A DNA stretch of 6,362 bases from JAVBSC01 sp031547305 (GCA_031547305.1 JAVBSC010000071.1:1-6362); one strand, 5' to 3'; positions 1 to 6,246 are shown, counted from the first letter of the stretch. The notes: generated by a model from the letters alone, not told the origin. Made by a program: numbers and translations.

Positions 1-1
1 A

Positions 2-922
2 ACACTCACGGCCATAGAAAGCATGCCAGCTAACGAGCGCAAGGTTCTGTTTGGCGCTTTGCGCCAGGAGTTTCGGGATGGAAAGCATGAAAACCTGGAC
101 CCGGAAACGCGGCGCAAAAACGAGGAGCTTATGGTCACGCTTTCTCTGGGGACGGAGTTCGTGAAGGATTACAGGGAATATAAAGCAAGGAAAGACGCCC
201 TTGATCAGGAATACAATGAATTGCACGACCTTGCTTTTAAGGGTGCAAGGTTGAACAATGAGCAGTATGAGCGTTTTAATGAAAAAATCGATATGGAAAA
301 AAACAATAATGAAAAAACTTTCAATGCCAGGTATTCTTTTGAAAAAACTTCCAGCCTGCCGGCAAAATTCAAGGTGGAACAAACCAGAAAACGCAAGGAA
401 TGGGAACACGCCCTACTCACTCCTGACGCCCAAGCCTCCCTGGCTCCGCGCCTGGAAGCCATTGACACGGCCCGTACTCCGGAAGAACGAGCTCTGTTGG
501 TGAAAGCCTTTGTGGAAGAAACTGTAAAGACGCTTGGCGTGGACAACGTGCATACCGTGGTCATCAAGAATGATCCAAAAATGCCAAATCAAACCGGCGA
601 TGCAGAGGACGGGACCATAATCATAAATATCGGCAGCAAAGCTTTTTCCGGCCCTGTGGTGAATAAGGAAGAATTACTCCACACAACCCTGCATGAAATA
701 ACGCACGTCCGGCAACGCGAGATAAAAAACGGCCCTGCGAATACTCCGGAAGAACAAGAACTTAAACAAGCCTTGAAGGATATTGACGACCTGTATATGA
801 TGCAAAAAAGGTTTGCTGGTGGTTCTGAACAGTACAAATATCAGGGCAATGAATTGCACGCTAATCATATGGCGTCAATTGCTAAAGACATCATAAAAAA
901 CTGGTTTTCGCCCAAACACTGA
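2..922 (+). CDS. C-terminal part of polyvalent/effector-like protein with HEITH zinc-metallopeptidase module (5' partial)
   Basis: The first ATG is at 23, but the frame has no stop back to base 2 and no Shine-Dalgarno precedes that ATG. This is therefore more likely the end of a longer protein than a complete 299-aa one. Counting from that ATG, residues 30-130 are highly charged and probably helical. A compact domain follows from about residue 165, containing HEITH at residues 224-228 (H224, E225, H228) and ELHAN starting at E277. HExxH with a downstream glutamate is the gluzincin-type zinc site, so a metallopeptidase is predicted. Metallopeptidase domains are known at the C-termini of phage and conjugative polyvalent proteins and of polymorphic toxins. 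Substrate and secretion route cannot be seen. A lipoprotein gene starts 24 nt after the stop, which fits a toxin-immunity pair. The metallopeptidase call is fairly sure; the toxin role is inference. It could instead be a processing or anti-defence peptidase. Confidence 0.72.
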   Translation, partial: TLTAIESMPANERKVLFGALRQEFRDGKHENLDPETRRKNEELMVTLSLGTEFVKDYREYKARKDALDQEYNELHDLAFKGARLNNEQYERFNEKIDMEKNNNEKTFNARYSFEKTSSLPAKFKVEQTRKRKEWEHALLTPDAQASLAPRLEAIDTARTPEERALLVKAFVEETVKTLGVDNVHTVVIKNDPKMPNQTGDAEDGTIIINIGSKAFSGPVVNKEELLHTTLHEITHVRQREIKNGPANTPEEQELKQALKDIDDLYMMQKRFAGGSEQYKYQGNELHANHMASIAKDIIKNWFSPKH

Positions 923-936
923 TTCCCGCCCCGGCC

Positions 937-942
937 AGGAGG
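937..942 (+). promoter_or_regulatory. Strong ribosome binding site for the lipoprotein gene
   Basis: A perfect AGGAGG lies 4 nt before the ATG at 947. It fixes the start and shows that the lipoprotein is translated independently, although it is only 24 nt from the preceding stop and probably on the same transcript. Confidence 0.8.
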
Positions 943-946
943 ACAT

Positions 947-1756
947 ATGCGCGGCCCTGCTCATGCTAAAACACCAGCATTATTTCTGTTTGCCTTGATA
1001 TCAGTCCTCCTGGCCGGATGTACGATGCGTGACTCACCACAAGATCCACCACCTTCCGCCATTTCGCATGTTCCTGATGATAGTTACGGTTCGAGTTATT
1101 CCATGCGGCCGACGGTTGCAAATAATCCCGCGTACAAAAAACGCCCACTGGCGAGAAAGTATATCCGCGCGAAATTTCCTCGCTATGTCATCATGTTGCC
1201 CGAATATATTAGAGAATATGGATATGCCTATAAGGGTGCTACATTTCCTCTATATTGCGGATATATAACAATTGATGAAAACGATATGCCTATTTTTGTC
1301 AAAAAGGCAAATTATCCAATTAACTTGATTGATAATTTGCTTATGTCAATAAAAGGAAACAACGGCAATATTCCGGAACACCTTGTATGCAATAGTCATG
1401 ACTGGACTGCTTTTTGCGAGGATTTTTTAGGTAATGCTGTGAATGGATTTATTATGTTTGATTACGAAAAATATTACGATATTATACAATGGGCACTCAG
1501 GCACCAAAATGGAATTACATTGCTGCCGCCGGCAGCTGATTCCAGGGATAGTCCATACTTCGAACATCCTGAATTGATGATGGACGACAACTACGTGCCG
1601 CAATTCACCAAAACATGTACTCTTACCGGAGACAGAGAAGCGGACAGCGAATGTCTGAACATGAAATTCCCAGGTCATATCACAGACTACATCAAAAAAG
1701 AGAATCCGCCAAAGATTTGGCGCCCCAGCAAAGAGAAAGGAAAAGCGCTACCTTAA
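947..1756 (+). CDS. Exported lipoprotein of unknown function, candidate immunity protein
   Basis: A 269-aa protein with a clear lipoprotein signal: K8, a hydrophobic stretch at residues 11-23, and lipobox L22-A23-G24-C25. Residue +2 is threonine rather than aspartate, so outer-membrane sorting is expected if Lol rules apply. A Pro/Ser-rich tether (about residues 30-60) leads to a globular region with Cys104, 148, 157, 224 and 236, which could form periplasmic disulphides. I do not recognise the family. The coding sequence, especially about 1190-1500, is strikingly AT-rich compared with the GC-rich gene at 3070-4524, which suggests separate acquisition. It follows the metallopeptidase ORF closely with its own strong ribosome binding site. 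Small exported or lipid-anchored immunity proteins occur next to periplasm-acting toxins, so immunity is a reasonable but untested guess. Alternatives are a superinfection-exclusion or other prophage lysogenic-conversion lipoprotein. The start and the lipoprotein assignment are secure. Confidence 0.88.
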   Translation: MRGPAHAKTPALFLFALISVLLAGCTMRDSPQDPPPSAISHVPDDSYGSSYSMRPTVANNPAYKKRPLARKYIRAKFPRYVIMLPEYIREYGYAYKGATFPLYCGYITIDENDMPIFVKKANYPINLIDNLLMSIKGNNGNIPEHLVCNSHDWTAFCEDFLGNAVNGFIMFDYEKYYDIIQWALRHQNGITLLPPAADSRDSPYFEHPELMMDDNYVPQFTKTCTLTGDREADSECLNMKFPGHITDYIKKENPPKIWRPSKEKGKALP

Positions 1757-1785
1757 TTTGGTGGTTTTAGATTCAATCTTACGGG

Positions 1786-1991
1786 CGACACGGGACCTGG
1801 TGAGCTTTATCGGCCGGCGGTCCACAAATACGTTCCGGAGCGGTCTTTGACGGCCAGGAGGAACTGCTCTCAAACCTTATTCAAAGCCACCCGGCTCTGG
1901 CCAATCCCATAAACGACTTCCTGGCCGCCAAGCCGGATGACAGCCAGGCCTTCGGCCGTCTGAAAAACACCCTGGAAGGCCTGGGCTGGGC
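1786..1991 (+). pseudogene. Frame-broken remnant of a polyvalent-protein gene upstream of the PBECR-like ORF
   Basis: No intact ORF fits here, but peptide similarity and sense are visible in successive frames. In frame 2 (about 1786-1848) the remnant reads GPGELYRPAV followed by KYVPERSL. This resembles GEPGDLYRQAV followed by RLDPGQTL in the downstream gene (residues 57-76 of the 3070 ORF). In frame 1 (about 1843-1985) it reads VFDGQEELLSNLIQ and continues as a helical, protein-like stretch through NDFLAAKPDD to LKNTLEGLG. It then loses sense exactly where frame 3 opens as MLAEGLAYGLRM. The change at about 1985 is explained by one missing base: GGCCTGGGCTGGGCATG would read GLGLGM with one more C. 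At least two frame changes are needed, so this looks like a decayed gene, possibly an internally deleted copy of the same family. Confidence 0.55.
1802..1855 (+). repeat. Diverged copy of the LYRxAV-coding segment also at 3250-3303
   Basis: Aligned without gaps against 3250-3303, 36 of 54 bases match by my hand count, and the shared peptide core is [ED]LYRxAV followed by P and L. Both copies follow a Gly/Pro-rich run. It could be a paralogous N-terminal segment or a homology block used in module exchange. The match is short and was aligned by eye. Confidence 0.4.
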
Positions 1992-2873
1992 ATGCTGGCC
2001 GAAGGCCTCGCTTACGGCCTGCGCATGACCAATGCCGGACGGGCTCTGACCCAAAATGAACTGAAACAGGCGGATGAGGCCATGGCCGCCCAGAAAGCGG
2101 AACGCCACGCCATAAAAAAAGAAGGCGGCCAGGCTCCGCCCATGGATTATACGGACCCGCGCAGCCCGGACGCCATGCATTTTGCCGGCAAGGATTTGCG
2201 GAGCATCACCCCAGGTGAAACGGACAGGCTGTATGTGGGCAGCGGCAATAAGAAAGGGTTCTATTCAGAACGTGATGCCATAAGTGTTCAAGCCGACTTA
2301 AAACGAGACTACGGCGTTGATGCGACAGCCGTTGAAACAGCGCCAGGGCAGTGGCAACTGAGGGTGGATTCAGTGCCTTCTGGGAAATCACTGGAAGAAA
2401 TGCGGCCGATAGTTGAGGATTTGCATGAAACCGCGTTGCGCGGAGAGGTAAAAAAAGAATTCTTAGGCATAACCGGACCGGAAGAAGCTGCGCGCGTCAA
2501 AGCCCAGACTGGAGAAGACATACTATTACATAGGCGTACTTTAGATTCAAGAGATATTGAACATGCCATTGAGCGTCACAACAAGCAAGCTATGGCTATC
2601 GGGGAAAAACCAATAACACTGGAAGACATAGCCAGATATGAAGAAATTGTGAGCAATCCTGATGTAATCCGCAAAGGTATCCATCCCGGAAGCATCATTT
2701 ACGAAAAACGTTACCCGGATGGCACATTGTATATTACAGAACAACAGTTAAAAAACAACAAAATAGAATTTCGTAGCATGTATAAAAACGAGGTGGCGGA
2801 GAATATGCGCTCCAGCCTGATTATAACAAGCCCGGCAAGAACAAAGGGAGAGCGTGTAGAAGATGGTGAATAA
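1992..2873 (+). CDS. Toxin-like fragment with C-terminal PBECR-type nuclease domain
   Basis: This 293-aa ORF opens at ATG 1992 without a convincing ribosome binding site. Because the same protein appears to continue upstream in another frame, the ATG may not be a real start and the ORF may be the 3' end of a broken gene. Residues 1-45 are helical (MLAEGLAYGLRM, then a Lys/Glu/Ala-rich stretch). About 75-150 form a small mixed domain, and 182-266 resemble the phage-associated Barnase/EndoU/ColicinE5-D/RelE-like (PBECR) nucleases. Matching features are IEHAIERHN with H191 and H196, PITLEDI at 207-213, EEIVSNPDVI at 217-226, two strands across IIYEKRYPDG and LYITEQQ, and FRSMYK at 260-265. In the family these conserved H and terminal S/T-x-x-K-type positions are proposed active-site residues; RNA cleavage is the expected activity. 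A short ORF overlaps the 3' end. Family call is moderately sure, from recall; activity is unproven. Confidence 0.68.
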   Translation: MLAEGLAYGLRMTNAGRALTQNELKQADEAMAAQKAERHAIKKEGGQAPPMDYTDPRSPDAMHFAGKDLRSITPGETDRLYVGSGNKKGFYSERDAISVQADLKRDYGVDATAVETAPGQWQLRVDSVPSGKSLEEMRPIVEDLHETALRGEVKKEFLGITGPEEAARVKAQTGEDILLHRRTLDSRDIEHAIERHNKQAMAIGEKPITLEDIARYEEIVSNPDVIRKGIHPGSIIYEKRYPDGTLYITEQQLKNNKIEFRSMYKNEVAENMRSSLIITSPARTKGERVEDGE

Positions 2874-2970
2874 AAAGCCGCCGCCCCCTAGAGTCTCACG
2901 TCCGAAACGCTGGTCGGTCATGCCTCTTGCGAGGGCTCCCGACGGTGTCCAGATGCACGGCGGCCAGTGA
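2863..2970 (+). CDS. 35-codon ORF overlapping the PBECR-like ORF, possible immunity-gene stub
   Basis: ATG 2863 lies 11 nt before the end of the preceding ORF. A purine-rich GGGAG some 10-15 nt upstream could serve as a weak ribosome binding site. The start-in-stop overlap suggests translational coupling. The product begins MVNKKPPPPR, is basic and proline-rich, then reads RWSVMPLARAPDG and ends in MHGGQ. The residue make-up looks protein-like, and the frame stays open past the TGA for another 32 codons to a TGA at 3067. It could be the truncated N-terminus of the gene that once followed the toxin module (the immunity slot), or a small protein. Nothing identifies its function, and it may be chance. 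Confidence 0.35.
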   Translation: MVNKKPPPPRVSRPKRWSVMPLARAPDGVQMHGGQ

Positions 2971-3025
2971 CAGAATAGCCGGCAGGCCGACAAAGTCAAG
3001 GCAAATCGGACAGAATGGCATTCCA

Positions 3026-3058
3026 ATGAACTACCCAGCCCAACAAATGCAAAAGCTT
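3026..3058 (+). other. Possible displaced original N-terminus of the downstream gene
   Basis: ATG 3026 opens MNYPAQQMQKL in frame 2 and runs straight into the palindrome at 3054-3098. On the other side, frame 1 resumes as KLSPAAKKMISP. Removing 41 bp (3058-3098 or equivalent) joins them into one frame, MNYPAQQMQK-LSPAAKKM. No strong ribosome binding site precedes 3026. This is an inference from reading frames only. Confidence 0.35.
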
Positions 3059-3098
3059 GCCAGACCTGAATGCATAACGCCTTCAGGTCTGGCAAGCT
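3054..3098. repeat. Perfect 17-bp inverted repeat with 11-nt loop
   Basis: AGCTTGCCAGACCTGAA (3054-3070) is the exact reverse complement of 3082-3098; the loop is 3071-3081. There is no T-tract on either side, so it does not look like an intrinsic terminator. The ATG used for the 3070 ORF sits at the edge of the stem, so an RNA hairpin here would bury that start. Possible identities are a small palindromic (REP/MITE-like) insertion, a recombination site or an operator. No second copy is visible in this window. Confidence 0.9.
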
Positions 3099-4524
3099 CA
3101 GCCCGGCGGCGAAAAAGATGATCTCCCCCCTGGAGCGCCACGCCGCCCTGGGCGGGAATTTGCGGACCATGGAGCAAAGGATCGGCGCGCGGTATGGCGA
3201 TGCGGCGTTGCCGTGGGCGGGTGGCCTTCCGGGTGGCGGGGAACCGGGCGACCTTTACCGGCAGGCGGTCCAAAGACTTGATCCGGGGCAGACCCTGCAA
3301 GGCATTCTTGAAGCCCAACTCGGCCCTGGGGATTTGACGGGTGAACCGGCGCGGAAGCTCATTACCAACCTGACCGGCCTGCTGGGCGACGCGTCCGTGG
3401 ACTTCAATGCGAACCCGAACGCCCTGCCGGCGGCGTTGTGGAGCGGCACGGCGCTGCTGGCCCAGCACGACGTGGGGAATTTACGCGTGGGGCCGGGGTT
3501 GGAAGAGATGACCAGCGATGATGAGGGCGGAATGCCGGAGGATGCGCTTGCGCAAGCTGCGGGCGAAGACGGCCTGCCGGACGGCGTGGAGGATACAGGG
3601 GTGCTGCTGGCGGAGAATGGGGCCGGAGGCACGTTCACGGATGGAGGGATGGTGGCGGCCAACGCCAGGGGCGGCGTAGGCAAAAAGCCCCAAAGCTCGC
3701 CTCCCGCAAAGGGCAAAATAGCTGTGGAGTCTCCGGCGGAACTGGCTGAAAAAGCCGGGCAGGGAGATACGGCGGCGCTGGAAAACTTGGTCAAACAGGC
3801 CGGGAGCGGCAACGCGGCGGCGCTGGAAGCCTTGCGTCTGGAAAGCGGCAAAAATGCCCCAGGAGCTAAACAACCGCAAAAGGACTATCAGGGAGCAATT
3901 GAAAGTTTACGGCAAAAGGCCCTGAGCGGCAAACCCGAGGCCATGAAGGCGCTGAAAGCCATGACCGCTGAACTGGACGCCAAGGACTCGCCCTTAAGCG
4001 AGGTCTTGCGCCTGCAATGCAAAAAGGCCGCCATCTTCGGGCCGATCTGGCATGACTTTTGCCAACTGCCCAAGGGCGAAAAAGATCCCCAAACTCTGCG
4101 CGGCAAGCTGAACATCGCATTGCACGCGGATAAAACCCTGACCGACGCGCAGAAAGCGGCCCTTCGGGATGAAGTGGAACAAACCCACATCCAGCCCAAT
4201 CTGTGGGATGGCAAATCCCTGCGCTATGATTCCCGCGCCGCTCGGGACAGGACGTATGAAAACAGCCGGGATTCCTTCCGGTCTTACCTCCAGGCCAACG
4301 ACATGACCGACGAACAAACGATCGACGCCGTGGATAAGCGCATGGAGAGGCATCTCTACGCCTATGGCGATAAAAACGGCGGAACTGATTCCCCTGACGA
4401 TCTGAAAACATCCGATCTGACGAAATATAAAGAGCGGACGCGGCTTATGGGTGAAGCCGCCGGCATTCAGGCTGACAAGCTGGCGAACACCCCGGAAGGG
4501 CTGGAAAAACTGGCGGCGTTCTAA
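3070..4524 (+). CDS. N-terminal part of polyvalent phage-type protein, helical repeats, ended by in-frame TAA
   Basis: A 484-codon ORF whose frame is closed by TGA immediately before ATG 3070. That ATG has no ribosome binding site and lies in a hairpin, so the true start is doubtful. The region around residues 17-64 (ISPLERHAALGGN, RIGARYGDAALPWAGGLP, GDLYRQAV) reads like a conserved head. Residues about 145-215 are a Gly/Asp/Glu-rich flexible linker. From 223 onward come degenerate helical repeats of about 20 residues built on A-x-x-G-[DNK]-x-x-A-[LM]-x-x-L (AEKAGQGDTAALENL, QAGSGNAAALEAL, KALSGKPEAMKAL). A charged helical segment follows to the TAA at 4522-4524. The frame after that TAA is open and encodes a lytic transglycosylase, so this is most likely the front half of one approximately 690-residue protein, a layout typical of virion or conjugative proteins injected with DNA. 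Strongly coding and GC-rich. No enzymatic motif is visible in this half. Confidence 0.8.
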   Translation: MHNAFRSGKLSPAAKKMISPLERHAALGGNLRTMEQRIGARYGDAALPWAGGLPGGGEPGDLYRQAVQRLDPGQTLQGILEAQLGPGDLTGEPARKLITNLTGLLGDASVDFNANPNALPAALWSGTALLAQHDVGNLRVGPGLEEMTSDDEGGMPEDALAQAAGEDGLPDGVEDTGVLLAENGAGGTFTDGGMVAANARGGVGKKPQSSPPAKGKIAVESPAELAEKAGQGDTAALENLVKQAGSGNAAALEALRLESGKNAPGAKQPQKDYQGAIESLRQKALSGKPEAMKALKAMTAELDAKDSPLSEVLRLQCKKAAIFGPIWHDFCQLPKGEKDPQTLRGKLNIALHADKTLTDAQKAALRDEVEQTHIQPNLWDGKSLRYDSRAARDRTYENSRDSFRSYLQANDMTDEQTIDAVDKRMERHLYAYGDKNGGTDSPDDLKTSDLTKYKERTRLMGEAAGIQADKLANTPEGLEKLAAF

Positions 4525-4614
4525 AAGGACTTTAATCCGCCGTATAAGCCGGAGGATTGGCAAAAAATCGAATTATCGGAGACGGACAGAAAAAGTCCCC
4601 CTTCTCAAAAACTT

Positions 4615-5154
4615 GTGGAGGAAGCGGAAAAAGCGGCCAGGCGTTACGGCCTGCCGCTGCCTCTGGTGCTGGCGACCATGGCGATTGAGAGCAATAACGA
4701 AGCCGACAAAGTAAACACCAGCTCCGGCGCAACCGGTTTGCTGCAGGTCAGGGAAGTGGCGGCAAAGGAGGTGCTCGCAAATTACCCTGAACTCAAAAAA
4801 GAGTTTCCCAATTTGCTGGGCGCCAATGGAAAAATCAACATGAATGAGCTGAAAAAGCCTGAAGTAGGCCTTGCCATAGGCTCGGCGGCGCTCAAAATCA
4901 ACATGGACAGGTTTGACGGCGACGCCAAAAAAGCCCTGGCCGCCTACAATATGGGTTATAACAATTTTAAGGAGCTCGGCTTTGATCTTGCCAGGCTTGC
5001 AAAGGGAAAAGAGACGGACAATTACATCAAGAATATTGAAAAGATATTTAGCGATCGCGGCCTGGCCATGCCAACAGCCTCACTCTTTTATCACCTCAGC
5101 CCGCAGGACAGGCGGTGCTACCTGCGGCAGGGTAAAGCCGACGCAGCGCAATAG
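4615..5154 (+). CDS. Lytic transglycosylase (SLT, lysozyme-like) domain, in frame with the preceding ORF across a TAA
   Basis: From GTG 4615 this is 179 residues, but the frame is open from 4525 and no ATG, GTG or TTG precedes 4615 after the TAA. The GTG lacks a ribosome binding site and reads as an internal valine (QKLVEEAEKAA). The SLT signatures are clear: ATMAIES with catalytic Glu25, SSGATGLLQV at residues 36-45, the GLAIGSAALKIN helix at 85-96, and ALAAYNMG at 107-114. Such enzymes cleave the MurNAc-GlcNAc bond of peptidoglycan. Fused to long helical proteins in phages and conjugative elements they open the wall for DNA passage. Usual domain length is about 120-150 residues, so the domain is complete and ends with a short tail, LFYHLSPQDRR and beyond. 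As a free protein it would lack a signal peptide. Without readthrough it is probably untranslated, which makes gene decay the simplest reading. Confidence 0.85.
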   Translation: MEEAEKAARRYGLPLPLVLATMAIESNNEADKVNTSSGATGLLQVREVAAKEVLANYPELKKEFPNLLGANGKINMNELKKPEVGLAIGSAALKINMDRFDGDAKKALAAYNMGYNNFKELGFDLARLAKGKETDNYIKNIEKIFSDRGLAMPTASLFYHLSPQDRRCYLRQGKADAAQ

Positions 5155-5160
5155 ATGAAC

Positions 5161-5205
5161 CTCTGAGCCGTAGCCGCACCGCAAAGGTTCGGCTACGGCT
5201 CAGGG
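5161..5205. terminator. Hairpin between convergent genes, candidate bidirectional terminator
   Basis: CTGAGCCGTAGCCG (5163-5176) pairs perfectly with 5190-5203 around a 13-nt loop. A U-G pair and a C-G pair extend the stem to 5161-5205. It lies 8 nt after the stop of the transglycosylase ORF and contains the TAG stop (5193-5195) of the opposing gene. The GC-rich 14-bp stem suits a terminator, but neither side has a clear U-run, so Rho-independent efficiency is uncertain. It may instead protect 3' ends. Confidence 0.6.
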
Positions 5206-6239
5206 ACAAATAACCAGAGCGGGATTTCGGCCGTGGCGGGCGGCAGCGGTCCGTTATCCGTAACAAAAGGCAGCGGCGTGAAGGGATCCTGCACCAACAA
5301 AGGCATGGCGTTGATTTTTTTTCGATCCTTCCAGGTCCAGGCTTCGCGAATCACGATGCGCAAAACTCTGGCGGGGCTGCGCTGAAATGTGACCATATTA
5401 ATACTGAAACCCATATATTTAAACGGGCCAAGGTCGTTCCGGCCCTGAATTCCTCCCAAACTAGACGAGCCGTAAGGAACAGGGAGCCAATTAATCTGGT
5501 AATAAACAACGCCGGGCTCATCCGGACTGGGATAAACGCCCATTACCCGCACCATAATTTTTTCCGGCCAGGCCGTGACCTTCGTCTCTTTATATGGTTT
5601 CCGGTAGATCACTTTGTCCGCGACAGGCCCGGCCTTGGGCAACGGCCCCTTGGCGGTTACAATATCCACCTTTGGCAACGCGACTCCGCGCAGCATGGAC
5701 ATGGCGTCCACACCGCGCAAAATGGCGCTTTCCGGAGCATTCTTAAAAGGCGCGACATCCAGGCTGGCGCTGCGGATATGGATTTTTTCCGGGCGCAATG
5801 TGTCGGCTACAGTGGCGGAGGAGTATGCGTGAGTGACGCATCCGCCGTGCATAGGCTCATAGTAACGGGGAAACTTGATCTCGCCCAGATCGGTCATAAG
5901 CCGGATGCGCCGGATGCACAACGATTCCGCATCCCCTGGTTGCTCCGGCAGCCAGGGCACGGCCTGCGCATAATAATCAATAATCTCTTCGTCAATGCTA
6001 TGACCAGCATCATTATGTTTGACCCTCACCTCCAGCCGTTTCAGGGCCGCGAACTGGGCGTCCGTCCAGCCGTCCGGGGTTGATTCCGGCATGGGCAGCA
6101 CAGGAGGCGCGGCCTCCTCGGCCGGGGCGTCGCCGGGCGCGCCGTCAGCCGCAAGGCAAACACTCCCGCCCCAAACGCCGGCCAGCGCAAACATACCCCA
6201 AAACAGCAACGCCGTAGGTTCAAACATCGCCCCGCGCAT
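5193..6239 (-). CDS. Exported protein of unknown function
   Basis: A 348-aa minus-strand ORF. The start at 6239 is supported by GGAGGG 7 nt upstream; a second ATG four codons in (M5) is less well placed. The N-terminus has R2, a hydrophobic core (residues 9-24) and a plausible signal-peptidase I site near CLAA-D (after A30/A31). C28 is not in a lipobox, so a soluble periplasmic or secreted protein is expected. An Ala/Pro/Glu-rich linker spans about 32-55, followed by a Trp/Tyr/Pro-rich globular body that I do not recognise. Its motifs include DAQFAALKRLEVRVKHND, IKFPRYYEPMHGG, YYQINWLPVPYG and REAWTWKDRKK. It is transcribed toward the polyvalent genes and ends inside the shared hairpin. A 30-nt gap separates it from another minus-strand gene, which suggests an operon with a promoter beyond the right edge. 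Coding status is strong; function is unknown. Confidence 0.85.
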   Translation of the reverse strand: MRGAMFEPTALLFWGMFALAGVWGGSVCLAADGAPGDAPAEEAAPPVLPMPESTPDGWTDAQFAALKRLEVRVKHNDAGHSIDEEIIDYYAQAVPWLPEQPGDAESLCIRRIRLMTDLGEIKFPRYYEPMHGGCVTHAYSSATVADTLRPEKIHIRSASLDVAPFKNAPESAILRGVDAMSMLRGVALPKVDIVTAKGPLPKAGPVADKVIYRKPYKETKVTAWPEKIMVRVMGVYPSPDEPGVVYYQINWLPVPYGSSSLGGIQGRNDLGPFKYMGFSINMVTFQRSPARVLRIVIREAWTWKDRKKINAMPLLVQDPFTPLPFVTDNGPLPPATAEIPLWLFVPEP

Positions 6240-6246
6240 TTGCCAT

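Noticed and set aside
205..567. Minus-strand ORF of 120 codons opposite the metallopeptidase gene
   Set aside because: Ser/Arg/Cys-rich antisense composition, no ribosome binding site, wholly inside a better-supported gene.
3054..3098. Palindrome as an intrinsic terminator of the upstream unit
   Set aside because: No U-tract follows either arm, and coding sense resumes immediately after it.
3031..3468. Minus-strand ORF of 145 codons across the palindrome
   Set aside because: Arg/Gln-rich shadow of the plus-strand head, no ribosome binding site; its C-terminal part merely reads through the palindrome.
3255..3851. Minus-strand ORF of 198 codons opposite the polyvalent gene
   Set aside because: Low-complexity Ala/Ser/Pro composition typical of the antisense of GC-rich coding DNA; the plus strand has sensible repeats and motifs there.
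3866..4563. Overlapping minus-strand ORFs of 181, 108 and 189 codons
   Set aside because: Several mutually overlapping frames with Arg/Pro/Cys-rich translations and no start signals; shadows of the plus-strand gene.
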